Positions 18,767 to 26,649 of a DNA stretch of 64,000 nt are shown piece after piece (positions within the stretch are counted from its first letter, which is position 1; every line of letters begins with the position of its first letter). A model generated the notes under the pieces. That model worked only from the letters and a program-made list of their open reading frames with translations. It ran no database searches and had not been told where the DNA came from. Position numbers and translations under genes: made by a program. The DNA is taken from NCBI RefSeq assembly GCF_001549985.1, contig NZ_LROZ01000006.1:124001-188000 (forward strand), written 5' to 3'. This DNA comes from Myroides odoratus (lineage in GTDB: Bacteria > Bacteroidota > Bacteroidia > Flavobacteriales > Flavobacteriaceae).

Positions 18767-19909
18767 ATGAATTTTGAATACAATGAAACTCAAGCAATGA
18801 TTGCTGAGTCTATTAGAGATTTTGCTGAACAAAATATTCGTCCATATATTATGGAATGGGATGAAGCACAGATTTTTCCAGTTGATTTATTTAAGAAATT
18901 AGGAGAAATGGGATATATGGGAGTGCTTGTTCCAGAAGAATATGGAGGATCAGGACTTAATTATCATGAATATATTACAATTGTAGAAGAAATATCAAAA
19001 GTAGATTCATCAATTGGTTTATCAGTTGCTGCTCATAATTCACTATGTACCAATCATATTTTGACGTTTGGTAACGAGGAGCAAAAGAAAAAATGGTTGC
19101 CAAAATTAGCTACAGCAGAATGGATTGGTGCTTGGGGATTGACAGAGCACAATACAGGATCTGATGCTGGAGGAATGAATACAACAGCAGTAAAAGATGG
19201 AGATCACTGGGTGTTAAATGGAGCGAAAAACTTCATTACACACGCAATTTCTGGAAACGTTGCAGTTGTAATTGCTCGTACAGGAGAAAAAGGAGATTCA
19301 CGCGGGATGACTGCTTTCGTTATTGAAAAAGGAACACCAGGATTCTCTAGTGGTAGAAAAGAAAATAAATTAGGAATGCGCGCTTCAGAAACAGCAGAAT
19401 TAATTTTTGATAACTGTCGTGTTTCAGATGCAAACCGTCTAGGAGAAGTTGGCGAAGGATTTATCCAAGCAATGAAAGTGTTAGATGGTGGTCGTATTTC
19501 AATTGGAGCTTTATCGTTAGGAATTGCGAAAGGAGCTTATGAAGCAGCCTTGAAATACTCAAAAGAAAGAGTGCAGTTTGGAAAACCAATCAGCGATTTC
19601 CAAGCTATCGGATTCAAATTAGCAGATATGGCTACAGAAATCGAAGCATCTGAATTGTTATTACACAAAGCAGCTTTCTTGAAAAACAATAATAAACCAA
19701 TGACAAAATTAGGAGCTATGGCTAAAATGTATGCTTCTGAAGTTTGTGTGAAAGTTTCTACAGATGCAATCCAAATCCACGGAGGATACGGATATACAAA
19801 AGATTTCCCAGTAGAGAAATTCTTCCGTGACTCTAAATTATGTACAATTGGAGAAGGAACAACAGAAATTCAAAAACTAGTAATTTCTAGAAATATTTTA
19901 AAAGAGTAG
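18767..19909 (+). CDS. Acyl-CoA dehydrogenase
   Basis: 380 residues, the usual length for the FAD-dependent acyl-CoA dehydrogenase family, which introduces an alpha-beta double bond into acyl-CoA and passes electrons to ETF. Visible signatures: the N-terminal helical domain, [16 protein letters not shown] in the middle beta domain, and the C-terminal [20 protein letters not shown] followed by [12 protein letters not shown], whose first Glu is the catalytic base position of short/medium-chain enzymes. No signal peptide; cytoplasmic. Chain-length or branched-chain specificity cannot be told. It has its own promoter and terminator and seems monocistronic. Confidence 0.95.
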   Translation: MNFEYNETQAMIAESIRDFAEQNIRPYIMEWDEAQIFPVDLFKKLGEMGYMGVLVPEEYGGSGLNYHEYITIVEEISKVDSSIGLSVAAHNSLCTNHILTFGNEEQKKKWLPKLATAEWIGAWGLTEHNTGSDAGGMNTTAVKDGDHWVLNGAKNFITHAISGNVAVVIARTGEKGDSRGMTAFVIEKGTPGFSSGRKENKLGMRASETAELIFDNCRVSDANRLGEVGEGFIQAMKVLDGGRISIGALSLGIAKGAYEAALKYSKERVQFGKPISDFQAIGFKLADMATEIEASELLLHKAAFLKNNNKPMTKLGAMAKMYASEVCVKVSTDAIQIHGGYGYTKDFPVEKFFRDSKLCTIGEGTTEIQKLVISRNILKE

Positions 19910-19928
19910 TTTCTTATAGATAAAATAG

Positions 19929-19959
19929 AAAAGGTCAACCCAACGGTTGACCTTTTTTT
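19929..19959 (+). terminator. Intrinsic terminator after acyl-CoA dehydrogenase
   Basis: 12-bp stem AAAAGGTCAACC / GGTTGACCTTTT, CAAC loop, T run. It lies between convergent genes and has A residues before the stem, so it may work in both directions. Confidence 0.94.
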
Positions 19960-19987
19960 ATGTGTATTTTTTCAAAATTCATTGGAT

Positions 19988-21172
19988 TTAAATAGCTTCC
20001 TCAGTGATACTTTCAGATTTACCTTCACTAAACTTGGTGACCATTAAACTTAAAGCACCATCTCCCGTTATATTACAAGCTGTACCAAAACTATCTTGTA
20101 AAGCAAAAATGGTTAATGTTAAGGCAATTCCAGCATCGTCAAAACCAAGTACAGAACTGATGATTCCCAAAGAGGCCATGACCGTACCGCCAGGAACTCC
20201 AGGAGCACCGATGGCAAAAATACCCAATAACAGAATAAAGAGAATCATTGTGCCAAGATCGGGCATCGTACCGTATAACACTTGAGAAACGGTCATTACA
20301 AAAAAGACTTCCGTTAGTACAGAACCGCACAAGTGAATGTTGGAAAAGAAAGGAATAGTGAAGTTGGTAATAGAAGGACGAAGCACTTTACTCTGATGCG
20401 CGGAGTGTAAGGCCACTCCTAAAGTAGCCGCTGAAGACATCGTTCCTACAGCAGTTAGATAAGCTGGACCATAATGCTTTAAAACCTCCCACGGGTTCTT
20501 CTTGCTATAAATCCCTGCAATCGTATAGAGCACAGCTAACCAAACAAAATGAGCTACAATGACAATTAGAATCACAGTTAAGAATACAGGAAGTTGAGAT
20601 TGAATAGATCCTTCATAACTAAGTAAAGCAAAATTACTCATGATGTAAAAAGGAAGTATAGGAATCAACACGCGATTGACTAACAACAAAACAATATCCT
20701 TAAACTGATCAAAAGCTCTTTCCAAAGGCTTCGCTTCCGTCCAGAGTATACCAATACCAATCATTAATGCAAGCGTCAAGGAAGTCATTACACCAAATAC
20801 GGGTGGAATATCTAACTTAAAAAGCATCGCAGGAAGTTCCTTTAGTTCTTTAGCAGAATTTGCTATTTCTAATCGAGGGATAAGCTCATAGCCTAAAGTT
20901 GAGCTGAAAAAACCAGCTCCAATACTCGAGAGGTAAGCAATTAGAACGGAAAAGCTAATAATTTTAACCGAGTCCTTGTTGAGTTTGGTAATGGACGAAA
21001 CGACAAAACCAAGAATGATTAAGGGAACTAAAAACAAGATGAGCTGCCCTAAAATATGGCGTGTTGATAGAATAATCTGCAAGAGCGTATCATTCAAGTA
21101 TCCTCCAATTAAAAGCCCTATAATGACTCCGAGTAGCAATCGAAAAATGGTGTTGTTTAGTATTTTTTTCAT
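19988..21172 (-). CDS. Dicarboxylate/amino-acid:cation symporter (SDF family)
   Basis: 394 residues from the ATG at 21172 (an in-frame TTG two codons earlier is less likely). About eight hydrophobic segments. The family's substrate/ion signature lies in the C-terminal half: AYLTAVGTMSSAATLGVAL (serine-rich hairpin), PFFSNIHLCGSVLTEVFFV, GAPGVPGGTVMAS and the ion-binding DSFGTACNITGDGA, in which the usual N-V-x-G-D is N-I-T-G-D. It should import dicarboxylates or acidic/neutral amino acids with Na+ or H+ at the inner membrane. Monocistronic on the minus strand. Confidence 0.93.
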   Translation of the reverse strand: MKKILNNTIFRLLLGVIIGLLIGGYLNDTLLQIILSTRHILGQLILFLVPLIILGFVVSSITKLNKDSVKIISFSVLIAYLSSIGAGFFSSTLGYELIPRLEIANSAKELKELPAMLFKLDIPPVFGVMTSLTLALMIGIGILWTEAKPLERAFDQFKDIVLLLVNRVLIPILPFYIMSNFALLSYEGSIQSQLPVFLTVILIVIVAHFVWLAVLYTIAGIYSKKNPWEVLKHYGPAYLTAVGTMSSAATLGVALHSAHQSKVLRPSITNFTIPFFSNIHLCGSVLTEVFFVMTVSQVLYGTMPDLGTMILFILLLGIFAIGAPGVPGGTVMASLGIISSVLGFDDAGIALTLTIFALQDSFGTACNITGDGALSLMVTKFSEGKSESITEEAI

Positions 21173-21416
21173 AGTCAATATTTGAATAGAATTAAAGGTA
21201 AAAATAAAAAGTGAAGTTTGGTTTTATAGCAAAAGAAAAGTAAAATACCATATAGATGGTAGGTGCAGAAATCATGGAGGAGAGAAGGGCTTTTGATAAT
21301 CAAATATTTCATTTCAATTTATTATTTAATCAGCTATAAATGGATTGGAATGGCAATCAAGTAGCGTTGAAAAGTGTGGATGAATGGTTGCTATTCTGCG
21401 TTTAGAAACTTCTATT
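21173..21416. other. Divergent intergenic region, symporter / TonB receptor
   Basis: A/T-rich region between divergent genes, part of a gap of about 340 bp. Apart from the LytTR-like repeat and the promoter listed next to it (21417-21488), I see no gene or hairpin. The symporter promoter should lie at 21180-21230, but no clear TAnnTTTG box was found on that strand. Confidence 0.6.
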
Positions 21417-21449
21417 TACCGTTCGCACACTTAAATATACCGTTCACGC
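21417..21449 (+). promoter_or_regulatory. Direct repeat resembling a LytTR-regulator binding site
   Basis: TACCGTTCGCAC (21417-21428) and TACCGTTCACGC (21438-21449) start exactly 21 bp apart, two helical turns. Each contains an ACCGTTCnC 9-mer with 8 of 9 matches to the known LytTR-domain pattern ([TA][AC][CA]GTTN[AG][TG], repeats 12-13 bp apart). The second repeat ends 8 bp before the promoter's TTG box. A LytTR regulator is encoded in the same gene cluster (25481-26227). Confidence 0.6.
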
Positions 21450-21457
21450 ATCCTTTT

Positions 21458-21488
21458 TTGGGTAGCGGTAGGTTGTAAACTACGTTTG
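21458..21488 (+). promoter_or_regulatory. Promoter of the TonB receptor/LytTR unit
   Basis: TTG (21458-21460), 20 nt, TACGTTTG (21481-21488), 25 nt before the ATG at 21514. Full match to the flavobacterial consensus. Confidence 0.7.
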
Positions 21489-21513
21489 CATTATAACTCA
21501 GAATTGAAAAAAA

Positions 21514-23646
21514 ATGAAAACATTGTTTGGTTTGCTGTTGGTTTTAGGATGGTTTACGGTACAAGCTCAGCCTAGGCAACTATCTGGAATTGTAAGGGAT
21601 AAGAAGAACAAACCGATTGAACAAGTTAATGTATACCTAGAAGGAAGTTTTGATGGAGCCTTGTCTGATGCGAATGGCTATTTTTCATTTGAAGTAGAAG
21701 ATAGCCTTGTAGAAGGTGTATTGAAATTGAAACATCCACACTATCGCAGTTTATCCGTTCCTGTGCAACTCAAGCAAAAGGAAGTATATGAAGTTGTTAT
21801 GGAGCAAGAGGAAGATGTATTGGGAGAGATTGTTATAAAAGCAGTGGGGAGTGCTAAAAGAGGACGAACAGAAGCTCTCGCTTTTACGGCTATGGATGTT
21901 GTGAGTACTGCTGGGAGTCCGGGGAATATCATAGGAGCCTTGAGTACCTTGCCTGGAGCCCAAGTCAATGGGGAAGATGGGCGATTGTTAATTCGCGGGG
22001 GAAAAGCAGATGAAAGCGCGATTTATGTGAATGGCAATAGGGTTGCTCAACCTTACACAGCAGCTGTTGGGACTATGCCAGTACGTTCAAAATTTAACCC
22101 TTTTCTGTTTAAAGGAATGTCTTTCTCTGCTGGCGGATACAGTGCAGAATTTGGGGATGCGCTATCGGGAATTTTACAGCTAGATATTGCAGAGGATATT
22201 GATCCTTCGCGTAAAGATATATCAATCTCAACGGTCGGAGCGAGTTTTGGGGAAACACGCCAATGGAAGAAAAATTCATTGACTTATCATTTGAATTACC
22301 TCAATTTAGGTGCTTATACAGCTTTGGTCAAACAGCGATACAAAAGTAAGAAACCATTTTCAACAAGTGCGGGTGAAGTGGTGTATAAACGAGCGATTCA
22401 AGATGGAGGGTATGTGTTGTATGCAGCAGCAGATTATACGACAATGGCCTATGAGCAAACGGCTAAACCAAGTTATCGTGTGGACACTCTTGCTCTCCGG
22501 TCGAATACAATAGATGTAAATAGTTTGTACTTTAAGAAGCTCACTCCATTTATGCGATTAGATGTAGGAACAGGATTGGGGTATTCCGATTATAGGGGAG
22601 AACAAAATGGAGGATTCCTTACTAGTGAACGTTGGAATCTCAATCAAAAGATTAAGTTGTCTTCTCAGTGGAGTGGGCGTTGGCAATCGATCGGTGGTGT
22701 TGATATCCAAGTTGCTCAAGTGAACCTTGTTCAAGGGATGAAACAACAACAAAAACAGGATAAGATACAAGTCAATCAATTTGCATTGTTCTTTGAAAAT
22801 CAATGGCGTGTCATGGCTGATTTAACTTGGAGAGTAGGTGTACGCATTAACAAGGCAAATTCAATTTCTAAAGGCGTGATTGAACCTCGAACCATGTTAA
22901 CCTATCAAGCTGATTCCAGACAACAAATTTCTTTCTCTTATGGTATTTTTCATCAAGCGTTGAATGCAGAACAAATGCGTTATATCGAACAAGAAGATTG
23001 GATGCAAGCCCATCACTACATCGTAAACTACACGTATACTTTTAGAAAACGCGTATTGAGAGCAGAGGTCTTTTATAAAGATTATCGCAAGTTATTACTG
23101 AATTCGTCAACTGGAACAGGGGCTTATACACAAGAAGGAACTGGTTATGCCAAAGGATTTGACCTTTTCTGGAAAGACAATACGACGTTTAAAAACTTTA
23201 ACTATTGGATTACCTATACCTACCTGGATTCTCAAAGAAAGGAAATGCAGAGAAGGGAGTGGGTACAACCTTCTTATGTAGCCAAGCACAATCTAGCTGT
23301 GGTAACGAAGTATTGGATAGACGCTTGGAAGTCTCAAGTAAGCATGACGTATAACTATAGTTCACCCCGCCATTTTTACGGCGGAGCTGCAGATTTAACT
23401 TCATCGTATGCAAGTAGTCCTATTCATAATGTAAGCATGAGTTGGGCCTATGTGTTACAAGCGCAAAAAATAATATTTGTCTCTGTAGATAATTTATTAG
23501 GACGCAATCCGACCTATGCGTATCAATTTAATGCAAAAGGAGGGCAACCAGATGTGGTTCAACCTTCGGCAAAGCGATTTATCTATGTTGGGTTTATGTG
23601 GACAATTAGCTCAGATAAGAAAGCAAATCAAATAGAAAATTTATAA
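21514..23646 (+). CDS. TonB-dependent receptor with regulatory-like N-domain
   Basis: 710 residues, shorter than SusC proteins and without a SusD partner. Signal peptide 1-18 (VQAQ cut); carboxypeptidase-regulatory-like domain about 22-95 (SGIVRDKKNKPIEQVNVYLEG); VLGEIVIKA TonB-box-like stretch about 102-110; plug domain about 115-230 (LSTLPGAQVNGEDGRLLIRG, DESAIYVNG); barrel of about 480 residues. It should bring in a small ligand such as a siderophore, cofactor or peptide; which one is not visible. Followed after 80 nt by an exported TPR protein and then a kinase/regulator pair. The direct repeat in its promoter suggests control by that pair. Confidence 0.9.
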   Translation: MKTLFGLLLVLGWFTVQAQPRQLSGIVRDKKNKPIEQVNVYLEGSFDGALSDANGYFSFEVEDSLVEGVLKLKHPHYRSLSVPVQLKQKEVYEVVMEQEEDVLGEIVIKAVGSAKRGRTEALAFTAMDVVSTAGSPGNIIGALSTLPGAQVNGEDGRLLIRGGKADESAIYVNGNRVAQPYTAAVGTMPVRSKFNPFLFKGMSFSAGGYSAEFGDALSGILQLDIAEDIDPSRKDISISTVGASFGETRQWKKNSLTYHLNYLNLGAYTALVKQRYKSKKPFSTSAGEVVYKRAIQDGGYVLYAAADYTTMAYEQTAKPSYRVDTLALRSNTIDVNSLYFKKLTPFMRLDVGTGLGYSDYRGEQNGGFLTSERWNLNQKIKLSSQWSGRWQSIGGVDIQVAQVNLVQGMKQQQKQDKIQVNQFALFFENQWRVMADLTWRVGVRINKANSISKGVIEPRTMLTYQADSRQQISFSYGIFHQALNAEQMRYIEQEDWMQAHHYIVNYTYTFRKRVLRAEVFYKDYRKLLLNSSTGTGAYTQEGTGYAKGFDLFWKDNTTFKNFNYWITYTYLDSQRKEMQRREWVQPSYVAKHNLAVVTKYWIDAWKSQVSMTYNYSSPRHFYGGAADLTSSYASSPIHNVSMSWAYVLQAQKIIFVSVDNLLGRNPTYAYQFNAKGGQPDVVQPSAKRFIYVGFMWTISSDKKANQIENL

Positions 23647-23726
23647 CAATGAGTTGGGGAAAGCGGTTCAAATTTTAAAGGACTCTCGCATCAATCGAAT
23701 TTATTTTACATCTTAAATTTATTTTT

Positions 23727-24365
23727 ATGAAAAAGGTTTTACTTTTAATTTTTAGTTGCTGTAGTTTGATGTCCTTCGGGCAGACAGCATATGAAAAGGG
23801 AATGCAAAAAGCCATGCAAGAATGGCAAGGTGGAAATAGCCAAGGTGCCTTAGCTATTTTAGAGCGAATTGCAGATGCTAACCCAGAGAATTGGATTCCG
23901 GCCTATTATCAAGTGTTTATTGTAATAACCCAAGGGTTTCAAGATCCTCAAAATGAAGCAGTAGAACAAAGTGTAAGCAACAATCGCTTTGTAATTGAGC
24001 AATGGTTGGCTCGAGGAGGTGAGGAATGGTATGTTTTACAAGGAATGAATGAGACGCTGGATCTTATGACAGATCCAATGAATAAAGGGATGAAGCAAAG
24101 TGGAGTAATTATCAAAGCATATGAAAAGGCCTTGGAACTCAACCCTGCTAATCCTAGAGCACTTTTTAGTTTAGCGAGTTTTTATTTAAATAGTTCTAAA
24201 TTTATGAAGGTAGATACAACATACTGCAGTAACTTATTGGATAAAGCAATTGAACAATTTGATCAGCAAAACAGTGAAGTGCCTTTTTATCCCAAATGGG
24301 GCAAAGAATGGGCGCTCAAAACACAAACATCATTAGCGAATCAGCAAGAGAAGGTAAATAAATAA
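23727..24365 (+). CDS. Exported TPR-repeat protein
   Basis: 212 residues with a signal peptide (about 1-18, LMSFGQ cut). The mature part is helical with TPR-like units: YEKGMQKAMQEWQGGNSQGALAILERIADANPENW (about 22-56) and AYEKALELNPANPRALFSLASFYLN (about 130-155). Probably a periplasmic scaffold or accessory for the preceding receptor, which lies 80 nt upstream on the same strand; the kinase gene follows after 35 nt. No enzymatic motif seen. The family is often annotated only as hypothetical in flavobacteria. Confidence 0.75.
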   Translation: MKKVLLLIFSCCSLMSFGQTAYEKGMQKAMQEWQGGNSQGALAILERIADANPENWIPAYYQVFIVITQGFQDPQNEAVEQSVSNNRFVIEQWLARGGEEWYVLQGMNETLDLMTDPMNKGMKQSGVIIKAYEKALELNPANPRALFSLASFYLNSSKFMKVDTTYCSNLLDKAIEQFDQQNSEVPFYPKWGKEWALKTQTSLANQQEKVNK

Positions 24366-24400
24366 AAAAACCTTGTTAGTTAGTACAAGAAAAAGAGGAT

Positions 24401-25477
24401 ATGAAGATTAATTGGTATCGACATTTAGCATTAGCTATTAATTTTGGAGTGATGAGTAGTTTGTCCACTTCGTATTATTTTTTTAATAAATCCAAACATG
24501 TAACGCAAGCTTCTTTTTCGGATTATATTTTTTCAAAAAATGCCTTGCTTTCATTCCTGATTACAATGTGTATTTATGGAACTAACGTTGCAATGAGTTT
24601 GTTGCTGAGTTTTTACTTGAATAAGAGAGAGCAAAAAACGCAGGTGCCCTTGAGCCGAAAGATTCGAAATATTTTGTTTTTTACTAATGGATTAGTCGTT
24701 TCCATTGTATCATACTATTTCTTTTTGAGTGTGCTGTTGTGGTTTTTTTATGAAGTACCTTTTCGATCCTTCTATGCTGGCGAAAATCTTCATTTTAGCG
24801 ATTTCTTAGGTGTTGTACTCATTAGCTTTTTTATTATCATGATCGTCTTTGTATTTTCGTATCATGACCAGCTGAGAGTGCTCGAAATAAAAAACAAAGA
24901 AATGGAAATCGCACTGCAGAAGAGTCAGATTGCGCACATGAAAGAACAGCTGTCACCGCACTTTTTATTTAATAACCTCAATGTACTCATTAGCACGATT
25001 CAAGAAGATCCGGTTAAAGCAGAGCAATTTGCTCGTTCTTTCTCTAAGATCTACCGCTATGTATTAGAGCGATTGGATTACGCTTCTTGTGCCTTGGAAG
25101 AAGAAGTCGCTTTTATCCGAGATTATGTCTATCTTTTAAATGTGCGATATGATCAGGCTATTGATTTTCAAATTAGCGATGAAGTCGCTCAATGGGGAGG
25201 AACGCAAATACCGACATTGAGTTTGCAATTGTTACTAGAAAATGTAATCAAGCACAATGCAATTCCAACCTTGGGCAAAATTGAAGTAACCTTGGATGTT
25301 GTTGAGGGGAATCTAGTCATGAGTAATGAAAAATACAAGAAACCCAAACAAGAAGATTCCACGGGATTGGGGTTGCAAAATTTATCCAATCGCTGTCAAT
25401 TGTTATTCCAAAGAAAAGTTGAAATAGAAGATGTAGCGCATCGTTTTACAGTGCGTATTCCACTACATAGTAAGTAA
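24401..25477 (+). CDS. LytS/AlgZ-type sensor histidine kinase
   Basis: 358 residues. Four predicted membrane helices (about 8-28, 46-72, 88-116, 132-153) with short loops and no large sensor domain, a coiled stretch (about 155-182), then a His_kinase domain with LSPHFLFNNLNVL (phospho-acceptor His187), and a C-terminal ATPase domain with N-box LLLENVIKHN and G-box STGLGLQNLSNR. This is the LytS/AlgZ class that pairs with LytTR regulators. The response regulator starts 3 nt downstream. With such short loops the signal is probably sensed within or at the membrane. Confidence 0.93.
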   Translation: MKINWYRHLALAINFGVMSSLSTSYYFFNKSKHVTQASFSDYIFSKNALLSFLITMCIYGTNVAMSLLLSFYLNKREQKTQVPLSRKIRNILFFTNGLVVSIVSYYFFLSVLLWFFYEVPFRSFYAGENLHFSDFLGVVLISFFIIMIVFVFSYHDQLRVLEIKNKEMEIALQKSQIAHMKEQLSPHFLFNNLNVLISTIQEDPVKAEQFARSFSKIYRYVLERLDYASCALEEEVAFIRDYVYLLNVRYDQAIDFQISDEVAQWGGTQIPTLSLQLLLENVIKHNAIPTLGKIEVTLDVVEGNLVMSNEKYKKPKQEDSTGLGLQNLSNRCQLLFQRKVEIEDVAHRFTVRIPLHSK

Positions 25478-25480
25478 AAT

Positions 25481-26227
25481 ATGAACATAGTCATTATAGA
25501 AGACGAAAAACCAGCGGCAAGATTGTTGACCAGAGAGCTGGCTAAAATAGGATTTGAGGTACAAGAAACGCTCCACTCAGTTAGTGATGCGATTCCCTGG
25601 TTGATGCAACATGACGAACCCGATTTAATATTTGCCGATATTCAATTAACAGATGGATTGTCTTTGGAAATATTTGAGCAAATAGAATTGAAGCACAGTG
25701 CGATTATTTTCGTAACGAGTTTTGATCATTATGCTATCAAGGCATTTAAATTGAATAGCATTGATTATTTGTTGAAACCTATTGATCCTGCTGAATTGGT
25801 AAGAGCTATAGGAAAGTATAAAACACAATATACTAAAATCGGACAGCAGGTAGAGGGGCTAAAGCAGACGTTACAAGGAACGAGTTATCCTAAGCGATTA
25901 ATTGTCAAGTTGGGGATGCAGCTGAAAGTAGTCTTGGTGGATGAAGTTGTTTGTTTTTATAGAGAAGATCGAGGGGTTTATAGTGTGACGAAAGAGGGGA
26001 AAACACATCTTTTGGAAGAATCTTCGATTGAAGCTGTTTTAAAGTTGATGGATCCGTCTAAATTTTTTCGTGTAAATCGCTATCAAGTTGTCGCAATTGA
26101 CTGCATTGAGCAAATCATCCAGCTATCTACAGCGCGACTGAAATTAGTTCTGTTGAACTATAATGAAGAGGTGATTGTCAGTAGAGAGCGCGTTGTCGAA
26201 TTTAAGCTGTGGCTAGGAGCAAATTAA
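25481..26227 (+). CDS. LytTR-family response regulator
   Basis: 248 residues: receiver domain 1-115 (IIEDEKPAAR acidic pocket, phospho-acceptor Asp53 in DLIFADIQL, switch Thr in FVTSFDHYAIKAF, Lys in LLKPID) and LytTR DNA-binding domain about 140-245 (FYREDRGVYSVT, KFFRVNRYQVV). It gets its phosphate from the kinase encoded 3 nt upstream. LytTR proteins bind pairs of direct 9-bp repeats, and a matching pair lies before the TonB receptor of this same cluster (21417-21449). Confidence 0.95.
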   Translation: MNIVIIEDEKPAARLLTRELAKIGFEVQETLHSVSDAIPWLMQHDEPDLIFADIQLTDGLSLEIFEQIELKHSAIIFVTSFDHYAIKAFKLNSIDYLLKPIDPAELVRAIGKYKTQYTKIGQQVEGLKQTLQGTSYPKRLIVKLGMQLKVVLVDEVVCFYREDRGVYSVTKEGKTHLLEESSIEAVLKLMDPSKFFRVNRYQVVAIDCIEQIIQLSTARLKLVLLNYNEEVIVSRERVVEFKLWLGAN

Positions 26228-26325
26228 TTTTGAGGTTCACGTATTTTGAATTGTTGTTGAAGGAGTTAATCAAGAGAATAGGAGCTGAGGAAATAAAAAA
26301 TGTAGAATAAAATTTTATTTTTTTA

Positions 26326-26355
26326 TTGCGTTGTATAAAAAAAGCTTTACTTTTG
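26326..26355 (+). promoter_or_regulatory. Promoter of rpsU
   Basis: TTG (26326-26328), 19 nt, TACTTTTG (26348-26355). The predicted transcript starts near 26361, just before the strong Shine-Dalgarno sequence. Confidence 0.7.
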
Positions 26356-26370
26356 CATCACCAAATGAGA

Positions 26371-26377
26371 GGAGGTG
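26371..26377 (+). promoter_or_regulatory. rpsU: Strong Shine-Dalgarno sequence of rpsU
   Basis: GGAGGTG, fully complementary to the 16S rRNA 3' end, 9 nt before the ATG at 26387. Nearly all other genes here lack one, and this site decides the start over the in-frame GTG at 26375, which lies inside it. In flavobacterial ribosomes bS21 helps hide the anti-SD, so an SD on the bS21 mRNA suggests feedback control. Confidence 0.85.
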
Positions 26378-26386
26378 TATGAAAAC

Positions 26387-26581
26387 ATGTTGATCATTCC
26401 AATTAAAGACGGAGAAAATATTGATAGAGCACTAAAGCGCTACAAAAGAAAATTTGACAGAACAGGTACGTTACGTCAATTAAGATCTCGTCAGCATTTT
26501 ACAAAACCATCTGTTTTAAAAAGAGACAAGATGCAAAAAGCAGAGTATATCCAACACTTAAGAGATTCAGTAGAAATCTAG
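26387..26581 (+). CDS. rpsU: 30S ribosomal protein bS21
   Basis: 64 residues, MLIIPIKDGENIDRALKRYK at the start, then basic helices RKFDRTGTLRQLRSRQHF and a charged C-terminus, as in flavobacterial bS21. It binds the 30S platform near the 16S 3' end. The ATG at 26387 is fixed by the GGAGGTG sequence. Own promoter (26326-26355) and an intrinsic terminator (26609-26649) that overlaps the next gene's promoter. First gene of the translation block. Confidence 0.96.
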   Translation: MLIIPIKDGENIDRALKRYKRKFDRTGTLRQLRSRQHFTKPSVLKRDKMQKAEYIQHLRDSVEI

Positions 26582-26608
26582 ACTTAAACGATGGATTAAA
26601 TTATAAGG

Positions 26609-26649
26609 CCGTTGTAATAAAGTATTATCTTTGTTACAACGGTTTTTTT
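26609..26649 (+). terminator. rpsU terminator reaching the next start codon
   Basis: Stem CCGTTGTAA / TTACAACGG (26609-26617 with 26634-26642), 16-nt loop, seven T residues ending directly before the ATG at 26650. The loop contains TATCTTTG (26626-26633), a TAnnTTTG box for the next gene. Confidence 0.8.
26626..26633 (+). promoter_or_regulatory. -7 box of the recombinase gene inside the rpsU terminator loop
   Basis: TATCTTTG fits TAnnTTTG. The start would fall around 26639, giving a leader of about 10 nt before the ATG at 26650. No TTG at the ideal distance. Confidence 0.45.

Noticed and set aside
26300..26325. AATAAAATTTTATT with T run as terminator of the LytTR unit
   Set aside because: The stem is pure A/T and it overlaps the rpsU promoter region; too weak to call.
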